Assembly (NCBI GenBank): GCA_016869335.1
Contig: VGEJ01000006.1
Location: forward strand, 1-20,283
DNA: 20,283 nucleotides
DNA from: Alphaproteobacteria bacterium
GTDB taxonomy: Bacteria > Pseudomonadota > Alphaproteobacteria > VGEJ01
Reading direction: 5' to 3'
Part shown: in pieces, positions 8,144 to 15,010 of the stretch
Layout: every line of letters starts with the position of its first letter
How positions within the stretch are numbered: position 1 is the first letter of the stretch
The notes under the pieces: generated by a model
Seen by the model: only the letters and a program-made list of their open reading frames with translations
What the model was told of the DNA's origin: nothing
The model's database searches: none
Made by a program: the position numbers and the translations under genes

Positions 8144-8383
8144 ATGCCGATGGACGCGGCGCAGATCGAGCGCCTGATCAAGGAAGGGCTGCCGGACGCC
8201 CAGGTCGTTATCGAAGACCTGCGGGGCGATGGCGACCACTACGCAGCGCACGTGATTTCCGCGGCGTTCAGAGGCAAGACGCGGGTCCAGCAGCATCAGA
8301 TGGTCTACCAGGCGTTGCGAGGCAACATGGGAGATGCCTTGCACGCGCTGGCGCTGCAGACATCCGTGCCGGAGGATGCCTGA
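8144..8383 (+). CDS. bolA: BolA-family protein
   Basis: A 79-residue protein with the BolA core: IEDLRGDGDHYAAHVIS (residues 23-39) and VQQHQMVYQALRG (48-60) with the conserved His51 used for cluster ligation in BolA-glutaredoxin complexes. The short form resembles the IbaG/YrbA and BolA2-like branch. It starts at ATG 8144, preceded by AAGGG. BolA proteins form [2Fe-2S]-bridged heterodimers with CGFS monothiol glutaredoxins, and exactly such a glutaredoxin is encoded 38 nt downstream. A role in Fe-S cluster trafficking or iron sensing is therefore likely. Confidence 0.92.
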   Translation: MPMDAAQIERLIKEGLPDAQVVIEDLRGDGDHYAAHVISAAFRGKTRVQQHQMVYQALRGNMGDALHALALQTSVPEDA

Positions 8384-8421
8384 GGCGGGAACGGAGTGGG
8401 CAGAGCACAACAGAGGGTGAC

Positions 8422-8760
8422 ATGAGCGACACAGCGGTGCACGAGCGTATCCGGGCGGAGATATCCGACCATCCCGTGGTCCTCTATATGAAGGGGACGC
8501 CCGTGTTCCCGCAGTGCGGGTTCTCGGCCGCCGTCGTGCAGATCCTTTCCGACCTCGGCGTGAAGTTCAAGGGCGTGGACGTGCTGCAGGATCCGGGCTT
8601 ACGCCAGGGGATCAAGTCGTTTTCCGAGTGGCCAACGATCCCTCAGCTCTACGTCAAGGGCGAGTTCGTTGGCGGCTGCGACATCGTGCGCGAGATGCAC
8701 GCCAGCGGCGAGCTCGCCGAACTGTTGGCCAGCAAGGGCGTCGCGGTCCCGGCCCAGTAG
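8422..8760 (+). CDS. grxD: monothiol glutaredoxin, Grx4 type (CGFS)
   Basis: A 112-residue protein with the defining MKGTPVFPQCGFS (residues 23-35, active Cys32), then WPTIPQLYVKGEFVGGCDI (the TIPQ cis-proline and GG glutathione-binding region) and a C-terminal helix REMHASGEL. CGFS glutaredoxins bind a glutathione-ligated [2Fe-2S] cluster and deliver it to acceptors rather than acting as reductases. The ATG is preceded by GAGGG. It partners with the adjacent bolA product by known family behaviour. It converges on the ABC cluster with a 22-nt gap; no clear terminator is visible there. Confidence 0.94.
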   Translation: MSDTAVHERIRAEISDHPVVLYMKGTPVFPQCGFSAAVVQILSDLGVKFKGVDVLQDPGLRQGIKSFSEWPTIPQLYVKGEFVGGCDIVREMHASGELAELLASKGVAVPAQ

Positions 8761-8782
8761 CGGCCGGCCTCGCCACGGCTAG

Positions 8783-9079
8783 CTAAAGGTCGCCGGCGAT
8801 GTAGCGGGGCAGGTAACGCAGCGCCGCGAGGACGAGGGCAAGTCCCAGCGCCAGCAAGGCGGCAGCGCCCCATAGGTCCCAGTATGGTGCGAGGACGAGC
8901 GCTGTCGGCTGCTCGATAAAGTGCGCAAGCGGCGCCAGGATCGCGTCGCCGACCGGCATGGTGTGCCACCAGCTCCACAAATCGAGCGCCAGGCTCCACA
9001 CCACGGGCGCCGCGATGAACAGGGAATAGCCGAGCAAAGCGACGACGACCCCGAGGGTGAGCACAAAGAACAGGGACAC
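8783..9079 (-). CDS. small membrane protein of unknown function, last gene of the ABC cluster
   Basis: A 98-residue hydrophobic protein. Residues 3-35 (FFVLTLGVVVALLGYSLFIA and following) form one long or two short membrane segments. Residues about 66-88 (YWDLWGAAALLALGLALVLA) form another. Between them is a short Trp-rich, weakly charged loop; the C terminus is basic (LRYLPRYIAG). The GTG start at 9079 has AGGGG 7 nt before it and lies 39 nt after the ATPase stop, which is in the same frame, so no longer in-frame start is possible. I do not recognise a family. Position and strand suggest co-expression with the importer, perhaps as an accessory subunit. It could also be a poorly conserved neighbour. 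Confidence 0.6.
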   Translation of the reverse strand: MSLFFVLTLGVVVALLGYSLFIAAPVVWSLALDLWSWWHTMPVGDAILAPLAHFIEQPTALVLAPYWDLWGAAALLALGLALVLAALRYLPRYIAGDL

Positions 9080-9118
9080 CTTCAGCCCCTGCGCCGCCGC
9101 CAGGGCGAGATCAGGCGC

Positions 9119-10204
9119 CTAGCGGCCGTTGGACAGAGCCTGGCCGGTGTTGGCGTCGAACAGGTTGATTCGCTGCTCGCGGAAGCTCACACCCACACTC
9201 GCCCCGATCGTGATCGGCTGGTGCAGGTCGAGGCTCGCCACGACATAGTCACGGTTCTTGATCACCTTGCGGTCACCCTCGACCGCAACGAAGGCGTAGA
9301 CGACGCCGCCGTAAGGTTCGGTAAACTCGATCCGGCCGTCGAACACGCCCGAGCCCGGCGCCGCGAACAGGACGTCCTCGGGCCGCACCCCGATGGTCAC
9401 GCCGCCGCTTCCGCGCACGCCATTGCCGTTCCCCACCGGCTTGCCGACGATGCAAGGGCCCTGGTCGGTCAGCTCGCCGACCATGAAGTTGATGCTCGGG
9501 CTGCCGATGAAATCGGCGACGAACTCGTTGGCCGGCCGCTCGTAGATCTGCACCGGATCGGCGACCTGCTGAACGATCCCTTTGTCCATGACCACCACCC
9601 GGTCGGACAGGATCAGGGCCTCGGCCTGATCGTGCGTGACGTAGACGGTGGTCACCCGGTCGCGTTGGTGCAGGCGCTTGAGTTCGGTCCGCATCTGCTC
9701 GCGCAGCTTGAGGTCAAGGTTGGAGAGCGGCTCGTCCATCAGGTAGCACACCGGGCTGCGGACCATGGCGCGGCCGAGCGCAATGCGCTGGCGCTGGCCG
9801 CCCGAGAGCTTGCCGGGCTTCTTGTCGAGGAGTTCCTGGATGCCGAGGATCTTCGCCACCTCCTGCGCCCGCTTGGCGGCATCTCCCTTCGACATGCCGC
9901 GCACGGTGAGGTTGAGCGTCATGTTCTCGAGCGCCGTCATATGCGGGTAGAGGGCATAGGACTGGAACACCATGGCGACGTCGCGATCGCCGGGATCGAC
10001 GTTGGTGACGTCGCGCTCATTGATCCAGATCTTGCCCCCGGTCGCCTCCTCGAGGCCCGCGATCAGCCGCAGCGTGGTCGTCTTGCCACACCCGGACGGG
10101 CCGAGCAGAGTGATGAACTCACCCCTCTTGATCTCGAGATCGATGCTCTTGACCGCCTCGGTGCCGTCGCCGTAGGTCTTGTGCAGTTTCTCGAGAACGA
10201 TCAT
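9119..10204 (-). CDS. ABC importer ATPase, MalK/UgpC type
   Basis: A 361-residue ATPase of the carbohydrate-importer (CUT1) class. Visible motifs: Walker A GPSGCGKT (35-42), Q-loop Gln81 in MVFQSYALYPHMT, signature LSGGQRQ (133-139), Walker B YLMDEP with Glu158, D-loop SNLD, and H-loop His191 in VTHDQAEA. The C-terminal regulatory OB domain is present from about residue 235, including GVRPEDVLF. It is the only ATPase in the cluster, so it presumably energises both permeases and serves all three binding proteins. It is separated from the HbpS-like genes by a 293-nt gap that contains a binding-protein remnant. That gap also has a minus-strand TTGTCA (5/6 match to a -35) near 10288, but no good -10. 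Confidence 0.93.
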   Translation of the reverse strand: MIVLEKLHKTYGDGTEAVKSIDLEIKRGEFITLLGPSGCGKTTTLRLIAGLEEATGGKIWINERDVTNVDPGDRDVAMVFQSYALYPHMTALENMTLNLTVRGMSKGDAAKRAQEVAKILGIQELLDKKPGKLSGGQRQRIALGRAMVRSPVCYLMDEPLSNLDLKLREQMRTELKRLHQRDRVTTVYVTHDQAEALILSDRVVVMDKGIVQQVADPVQIYERPANEFVADFIGSPSINFMVGELTDQGPCIVGKPVGNGNGVRGSGGVTIGVRPEDVLFAAPGSGVFDGRIEFTEPYGGVVYAFVAVEGDRKVIKNRDYVVASLDLHQPITIGASVGVSFREQRINLFDANTGQALSNGR

Positions 10205-10345
10205 CCCGTCCGCCCCGTTGCTGACGCGCCGCGGTTATTCTTGATTGCTAGAAGACCGCGATACTTAGCACGCGCGCGTCAGCACTGACAACAGGTGACG
10301 CAGCCGCGCGGGGCGGCGGCGTCATGTCCTGTCCCACGCAACCAC

Positions 10346-10456
10346 TCAACCGTAGTAGCCCTAGTCGGTCATGATCTGCTTGACGCCGTCGTCCATGGCC
10401 TTCAGGGCAACCTCGATCGGCTTCTCCTTGGCGGCGAGGGCATCGTCCCCGATTGG
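10346..10456 (-). pseudogene. remnant of a fourth solute-binding protein gene (C-terminal end only)
   Basis: In one minus-strand frame this stretch reads IGDDALAAKEKPIEVALKAM, then DDGVKQIMTD, a stop (TAG at 10363-10361), GYYG and a second stop (TGA at 10348-10346). The intact neighbours end in EKGMDEALKAMDDGNTQIMTDSGYYG-stop (13469 gene) and related sequences. The remnant therefore preserves the paralogues' last 35 or so codons, with the usual Ser codon mutated to TAG (TCG to TAG is one change) and a small internal deletion. Nothing upstream resembles the rest of a binding protein; the HbpS-like gene ends 41 nt away. It is best explained as the scar of a deleted binding-protein copy. The remaining sequence toward the ATPase (10205-10345) holds no gene I can see. 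Confidence 0.85.
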
Positions 10457-10497
10457 CCGGCTGGTCACCGGCCACCCCGCACCCCCGCAGCCGCGCG

Positions 10498-11028
10498 TCA
10501 TGCCTTCGCCTTCCTCTTGCGTCCGGCCACGGCCTTCGCCGGGGGCGCGACGTACATCTCTTCGACCGGGTCGAGGCCAAACTTCTTCAGCACGTGGGCG
10601 ATGATCGCGACGTCCTCGCCGCGGTTTTGCGCCCCGCTCACACCGATGCCGCCGATCACGGCGCCCCGCGAACGGATCGGCGCGCCGCCTTCCTCCACCG
10701 TGACGTCGGGGAGCAGCGCCAACGCGACCTGGGTCTCGGGCTGATGCTTCCATTGTCCCCAGTGGACGTGCGTGGACGTGTTGAAGCGGAGCGCGGCACG
10801 CGCCTTCAACTGCGCGAAGTCGACGCAGCCGATGTTCGAGCCATCGGGGCGACGGAACGCCTTCAAGAGCCCGGCGTCATCACAGATCGCGGTGACCGTG
10901 TTGCGCCCGATCGACCACGAATAGGCGAGCGCCTCGGCCGCCATCGCCTCAGCCAGTTCCATGGTGAGGACCGGCTTCTCGCCGGCCAGCGCCGCGGCGC
11001 GGTTTGACGTCGTGCTGCCTTTGGCCAT
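10498..11028 (-). CDS. HbpS/GlcG-like protein (DUF336, haem-degrading fold), copy B
   Basis: A 176-residue protein with the PF03928-type pattern: TMELAEAMAAEALAYSW, a central ICDDAGLLKAFRRPDGSN, KARAALRFNTSTH, and the signature GGAPIRSRGAVIGGIGVSGA with a following acidic EDVAII. The tail is basic (GRKRKAKA). There is no signal peptide, so it is cytosolic, unlike secreted Streptomyces HbpS. Family members include GlcG of glycolate operons and haem-binding HbpS; the biochemical role of cytosolic members is poorly defined. The ATG at 11028 has an excellent GGAGGG 6 nt upstream. It is about 60% identical by eye to its upstream neighbour, so the two are tandem duplicates that have diverged. Confidence 0.88.
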   Translation of the reverse strand: MAKGSTTSNRAAALAGEKPVLTMELAEAMAAEALAYSWSIGRNTVTAICDDAGLLKAFRRPDGSNIGCVDFAQLKARAALRFNTSTHVHWGQWKHQPETQVALALLPDVTVEEGGAPIRSRGAVIGGIGVSGAQNRGEDVAIIAHVLKKFGLDPVEEMYVAPPAKAVAGRKRKAKA

Positions 11029-11093
11029 GGTCAACCCTCCCGGGAAGACGCTCGCTCACCCGCACCCGACGCGAACCACGTGGTAGGCACTGA

Positions 11094-11110
11094 GAGGGAC
11101 CCGGTCCCTC
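11094..11110 (-). other. stem-loop between the two HbpS-like genes
   Basis: GAGGGAC, a 3-nt loop and GTCCCTC form a perfect 7-bp hairpin, 4 nt beyond the stop of the first HbpS-like gene and about 65 nt before the start of the second. There is no T-run after it, so it looks more like a 3'-end stabiliser or processing block than a terminator. Confidence 0.5.
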
Positions 11111-11114
11111 CGAA

Positions 11115-11639
11115 CTAGGATCGGCGCGCTGACGCGCCCCGACTCGGCGCCTTTGGCGCCACATAGGCCGCGCCGACCGGATCGAGGCCGAACGCCACGA
11201 AAACGGCCGCGATGATGTCAACGTCCTCCTGCCAGTTCTGCGCACCCGAGACGCCGATACCGCCGATCATCTGGCCCCGCAGTCGAATCGGCGCGCCGCC
11301 GCCTTCCACGGTGAAGCCGGGCAGCGCCGCCATGCCCATCTGGGTGTCTGGCTGGCTCGCGAAGGCCGGCCAGAACGCATGGGTCGCGGTGTTGAACCGC
11401 ACCGCCGAGCGCGCCTTGGTCAGCGCCAAGTCGACGCAGCCGAGGTTCGAGCGGTCGGGGCGGCGGAACGCCTTGAGCGTGCCGCCGTCGTCGCAGACCG
11501 CGACGACGGTGTTGCGTCCCATCGCGCGCGAGCGCGCCAGCGCATCGCTCGCCAACGCCTCGGCCAGGTCCATCGACAGCATCGGCCGCCGGCCGACCGC
11601 CGGTGTCGGGCTAGACGAGCTGCGCACGCGCTTGGCCAT
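11115..11639 (-). CDS. HbpS/GlcG-like protein (DUF336, haem-degrading fold), copy A
   Basis: A 174-residue paralogue of the next gene. It has SMDLAEALASDALARSRAMG, VCDDGGTLKAFRRPDRSNLG, KARSAVRFNTATHAFW and GGAPIRLRGQMIGGIGVSGA followed by WQEDVDII. It lacks a signal peptide and ends in a basic Ser/Arg tail. The ATG at 11639 follows GGGGGA by 5 nt and lies 44 nt after the permease stop, so it belongs to the transporter operon. Compared with copy B, the loop between FNTATH and the signature differs most (FWPAFASQPDTQMGMAALPG against HWGQWKHQPETQVALALLPD), which suggests different ligands or hetero-oligomerisation. Function is unassigned. Confidence 0.88.
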   Translation of the reverse strand: MAKRVRSSSSPTPAVGRRPMLSMDLAEALASDALARSRAMGRNTVVAVCDDGGTLKAFRRPDRSNLGCVDLALTKARSAVRFNTATHAFWPAFASQPDTQMGMAALPGFTVEGGGAPIRLRGQMIGGIGVSGAQNWQEDVDIIAAVFVAFGLDPVGAAYVAPKAPSRGASARRS

Positions 11640-11683
11640 ATCGTCCCCCGCAGCGGCCTCTGCCACCTTGGGCGACGATGGTC

Positions 11684-12499
11684 CTACTTCACGGCACCGA
11701 GCGCAAGGCCCCGAATCATGTGCCGCTGCAGAAGGAACACCACGATCACCATCGGCACGAGTTGCATGACCACCGCGCCAGAAATGGTGCCCCACAACAC
11801 GTTGTAGAGATCGATCATCTTCGAGATCTGGATCGGCAGCGTGACCGCCGTCGCCTGGGTGATGTAGAGCGCGAACAGGAACTCGTTCCAATCGAACACG
11901 AAGGTGAAGATCGCGGTCACCGCGATGCCCGGCCCGCTCATTGGCAGGATAATGCGCCAGATGATGCTGATCCAGCCGAGGCCATCGAGCCGCGCCGCCT
12001 CCTCGACGTCGCGCGGGATATCCATCATGAACCCGCGCAGGAGCCACACCGCGAACGGCAACCCGAAACCGACGTAGATGATGATCATGCCGACGTGGGT
12101 GTCGATCATGTCGAGGCGCTGGAACATCAGAAAGAACGGCATCGCAATCACCACGCCCGGCATGAAGCGGAGCGAGAGGATGGTGAGCGACATGAAGTCG
12201 GCGCCCTTGATCTTCATGCGCGCCAACGCGTAGGACGAGAACAGCGCCAGCACCATCGTGATGAAGGTCGCGCTCAGCACGATGATCGCACTGTTGAGAA
12301 GCGCGCGGTCGAACTCGAAGCGGACGAAGGCTTCGCGGTAATGCTCCCACGTGGGCTCAAACGACCACACTGGCTTGGCCGAGTTGATCGCGATCGTTGG
12401 TTTGATCGAGGTCAGCACCACCCAGTAGATCGGCGCGAGGTAGAGCGCGACGATGAACACGGCGGCGACATCGAAGGCCCTGCGAAGCGGCGAACGCAT
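11684..12499 (-). CDS. ABC importer permease, MalG/UgpE type
   Basis: A 271-residue inner-membrane permease with about six membrane segments (for example residues 11-31, 71-92, 112-126, 136-155, 190-204 and 241-258). The cytoplasmic EAA loop is EEAARLDGLGWISIIWRIIL (166-185), which docks on the ATPase. The N-terminal SIKP and the C-terminal HMIRGLALGAVK are typical of the MalG-like subunit of CUT1 importers. It starts 3 nt after the stop of the other permease, so the two are tightly coupled and presumably form a heterodimer. Confidence 0.93.
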   Translation of the reverse strand: MRSPLRRAFDVAAVFIVALYLAPIYWVVLTSIKPTIAINSAKPVWSFEPTWEHYREAFVRFEFDRALLNSAIIVLSATFITMVLALFSSYALARMKIKGADFMSLTILSLRFMPGVVIAMPFFLMFQRLDMIDTHVGMIIIYVGFGLPFAVWLLRGFMMDIPRDVEEAARLDGLGWISIIWRIILPMSGPGIAVTAIFTFVFDWNEFLFALYITQATAVTLPIQISKMIDLYNVLWGTISGAVVMQLVPMVIVVFLLQRHMIRGLALGAVK

Positions 12500-12502
12500 C
12501 GC

Positions 12503-13459
12503 TCAGGCCCGCGCCGGCGCACGGCGGCGGCTCGCCTTCTCCTGGCGATAAAGCACGCGCAGGAAGGCGAACACCACGATGTTGATGAGAATGACGATCA
12601 GGAAGCCGTAGGCCGCCATCACCCCGAGCCGGCCCGACTGGAAGATCGAGTAGGTGTTGACGCTGGCGAGCAACGTCGCGGTGCCTGGACCGCCCCGGGT
12701 GATGACGTAGATCAGATCAAAGATGCGCATCGAGTCGACCACCCGGAGCAGGATGACCACCGTGATCACCGGCCAGATCAGCGGGATGACGATGCGCTGG
12801 AGATAGGTCCAGCCGCGCACCCGGTCGAGCCTCGCGGCCTCGATGACCTCTGGCGAAATGCCTTGCATGCCGGCCAGCATGATCAGGGTGACGAAAGGCG
12901 TCCATTGCCAGATCTCGGCAATCATGACCGCGACCAGCGCGGTGTCGGTGGCGGTGTGCCAGGCGCCGCGATCAAAGCCGACGCTGGTGATCAGGTAGTT
13001 GATCACGCCGCTCACCGGCTCGAACATGAACCGCCAGGTCAGCCCCATGGCGACCGGCGAGATGAACACCGGGATGACCAAGAGGGTGCGGAGCACGCCG
13101 ACGGCGCGCATCGTGGTGTCCATGAGCAGCGCCAGCAGGAAGCCGAGCACCAGCTGCACCGACACCACGACGGCGCACCACACAAAGGTGAGCCAGATTG
13201 TCTTCCAGAACGTGTCGTCGTTGAACAACAGGAAGTCGAAGTTGCGGAACCCGACCCACTTGCCGATCTTCGGGTTGAACAGGTTCTCGACGCGAAACGC
13301 CATCGCGCCCGACCAGATCAGCGGGTAAACCGAGAGTGCAACCAAGATGATGATGGTCGGCGTGATGAGGAGCCAGGCGACCTGGTTCTCGCGCAGTCGG
13401 GCACGCGGCCTCGGTGTCGCCACCGAGGCCGCACGCTGAGCGGCAGAAAGTTCGGCCAT
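12503..13459 (-). CDS. ABC importer permease, MalF/UgpA type
   Basis: A 318-residue permease. Membrane segments are seen at about residues 28-50, 88-113, 122-140, 173-196, 225-243 and 290-312. The EAA loop is EVIEAARLDRVRGWTYLQRI (204-223), with the usual Gly displaced slightly (RLDRVRG instead of RLDGA). FDLIYVITRGGPGTAT is the typical MalF-like segment before the last helices. I chose the ATG at 13459; a TTG at 13468 directly abuts the stop of the preceding binding protein and would add three residues. Binding-protein stop and permease start are within about 10 nt, so they share a transcript. Confidence 0.92.
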   Translation of the reverse strand: MAELSAAQRAASVATPRPRARLRENQVAWLLITPTIIILVALSVYPLIWSGAMAFRVENLFNPKIGKWVGFRNFDFLLFNDDTFWKTIWLTFVWCAVVVSVQLVLGFLLALLMDTTMRAVGVLRTLLVIPVFISPVAMGLTWRFMFEPVSGVINYLITSVGFDRGAWHTATDTALVAVMIAEIWQWTPFVTLIMLAGMQGISPEVIEAARLDRVRGWTYLQRIVIPLIWPVITVVILLRVVDSMRIFDLIYVITRGGPGTATLLASVNTYSIFQSGRLGVMAAYGFLIVILINIVVFAFLRVLYRQEKASRRRAPARA

Positions 13460-13468
13460 CGCCGCCAA

Positions 13469-14908
13469 TCAGCCGTAGTAGCCCGAGTCCGTCATGATCT
13501 GCGTGTTCCCATCGTCCATGGCCTTGAGCGCCTCGTCCATGCCCTTCTCGCCCGCGATCACGGCCACCACCTCGTTGCCGACGAGATCGGCGACGGTGAA
13601 GGCCTCCGGGATCCACGGGAATCCCGGAGTGCCGAGTGGGAAGGACTTCTGCAGCCCATAGAAGTAGGGCCGGATGTCCTCGTACTTGGCCAAGAGCGAG
13701 ACACGCGCGGGCTGGCCGGTATTCATGACGTAGTCCCGACCGATGCGGCTGTCGGTGTAGTCGCCCGAGTTCAAGTGCTTGACGAACTCGAAGCCCGCTT
13801 CCTTGTCCTTACCCCACACGTTGACGTAGTAGGCGAAGCCGCCCATCAGCGGGATGTGCTTGCCCTCGGGGTTGGAGCCCTTCGGCACGATGTCGGTGCC
13901 GAACACCTCGGCGAACTTCGTGAACTCGGGATTGTTCAGCACCGAGGTGCCCCACTCGAGCGGCGCGTACACCGCGGTCCCGTTGGCCAGTACCGCGTTC
14001 ACCTCGTCGTCGGCGGCGTTCAGGGTTACCGGGTGGCGGTACTCCATCAGTTTCAGCAGGATCTCGAAGGCCTTGTGCCCGGTGTCGGTGTTGAACTGCG
14101 GATGCCAGCCGCCCTCTTCCATCTTGTCGAACCAAGAGCCGCCGAGCGACATGATGATCTGATAGAGCTCAAGTCCTGCGAACAGGCCGCGGCGCGCCGT
14201 GGTGACGAAGCCGTATTGGTCCTTTTCCGGCCGGTGCAGCATCTTGGCGACATCGATGGCTTCCTCCCAGGTTTCCGGCACCTTCGTGATACCGGCTTCC
14301 TGGAACAGGTCCTTGCGATAGAAGTGCAGTTTGCAGTTGCCGTCGCACGACAGCCCATATGTCTTACCGGTCGCGTTCTGCGGCAGCCTGTAGCCGTTGG
14401 TGATGATCGGCGGGACATCATTGAAGTAGTCCTCGGCCCAGCCCGGATCCTTGGCGAGCACCGGCTCGAAGCTCTCCATGGCGCCGATGTTGCCGAGCGC
14501 CGTCCACTGGTTTGAATCAGCGATGGCGGTGTTGAAGGTGTCCGACTTCGAGGCCGCCCGCATCTGAATCTTGGTGTAGGCCTCGCCCACCGGCTCCTCG
14601 ATGATCTCGACCTCGACGTTGGGGAAGCGTTCCTTGAAGGTTGGCACCACCGCCTTCGGCGGCAGGCCCCAGCGCTGCCCGGAGAAGGTGTAGGTGACCA
14701 CTTTGCCGGTGAGCTTGTCGTCGGTGTACCAGCCGGGCCCGTGTGTCTCCTCGCTCGCCGCGCGCGCCCACTTGACATCGCGCATCACCGCCGCGGTCGC
14801 TGCGGTCGCGGCCGAGACCTGCAGCATGCGCCGGCGGCTCAGTTCGCCCTTGAGCGTTCTCGCCTGCGCCATCGACTGCTTGCAGAGAGTCTCCTTGTCC
14901 GTGCCCAT
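13469..14908 (-). CDS. extracellular solute-binding protein, Tat-exported (copy 1, nearest the permeases)
   Basis: A 479-residue binding protein of the family 1 (carbohydrate-type) class. The N terminus has a long polar region and then SRRRMLQ (residues 24-30), a twin-arginine motif, a hydrophobic Ala/Thr core, and probable cleavage after ARA near residue 50. The mature part starts at EETHGPGWYTDDKLTG. Characteristic blocks are GQRWGLPPKAVVPTFKERFP, MRAASKSDTFNT, FVTTARRGLFAGLELYQ and LEWGTSVLNNPEF; it ends in QIMTDSGYYG. A unique CDGNC (Cys188, Cys192) replaces DSNA or DGNA in the paralogues and could form a disulphide. The ATG at 14908 follows AGGAGCG. Its closest relative is copy 2. The ligand is unknown. 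Confidence 0.92.
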   Translation of the reverse strand: MGTDKETLCKQSMAQARTLKGELSRRRMLQVSAATAATAAVMRDVKWARAASEETHGPGWYTDDKLTGKVVTYTFSGQRWGLPPKAVVPTFKERFPNVEVEIIEEPVGEAYTKIQMRAASKSDTFNTAIADSNQWTALGNIGAMESFEPVLAKDPGWAEDYFNDVPPIITNGYRLPQNATGKTYGLSCDGNCKLHFYRKDLFQEAGITKVPETWEEAIDVAKMLHRPEKDQYGFVTTARRGLFAGLELYQIIMSLGGSWFDKMEEGGWHPQFNTDTGHKAFEILLKLMEYRHPVTLNAADDEVNAVLANGTAVYAPLEWGTSVLNNPEFTKFAEVFGTDIVPKGSNPEGKHIPLMGGFAYYVNVWGKDKEAGFEFVKHLNSGDYTDSRIGRDYVMNTGQPARVSLLAKYEDIRPYFYGLQKSFPLGTPGFPWIPEAFTVADLVGNEVVAVIAGEKGMDEALKAMDDGNTQIMTDSGYYG

Positions 14909-14961
14909 GTTCGCTCCTGGATTGGTTGCCTCGAGTCGAAGCGCTACAGCATATGTGCCCG

Positions 14962-14990
14962 GACCGGGGACGCAAGCGCGTTCCCCGGTC
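14962..14990 (-). other. stem-loop downstream of binding protein copy 2
   Basis: A perfect 9-bp inverted repeat, GACCGGGGA and TCCCCGGTC, with an 11-nt loop, lies 20 nt beyond the stop of copy 2 and 53 nt before the start of copy 1. No T-run follows on the transcribed strand. It may protect the upstream message from 3' exonucleases, or act as a weak terminator that lowers expression of the permeases relative to the binding protein. Confidence 0.55.
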
Positions 14991-15010
14991 GCGGACACCT
15001 CGTCGTTCGA

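Noticed and set aside
11075..11084. The perfect palindrome ACCACGTGGT before the second HbpS-like gene as an operator
   Set aside because: The same 10-mer occurs at 481-490 inside a coding region, and 10-bp palindromes are expected by chance many times in 20 kb.
11678..14515. A very long (945-codon) open frame on the plus strand opposite the permeases and receptor copy 1
   Set aside because: It is rich in His, Arg, Asp and Glu in the manner of antisense frames of high-GC genes, has no recognisable domain, and lies opposite three genes with clear family motifs.
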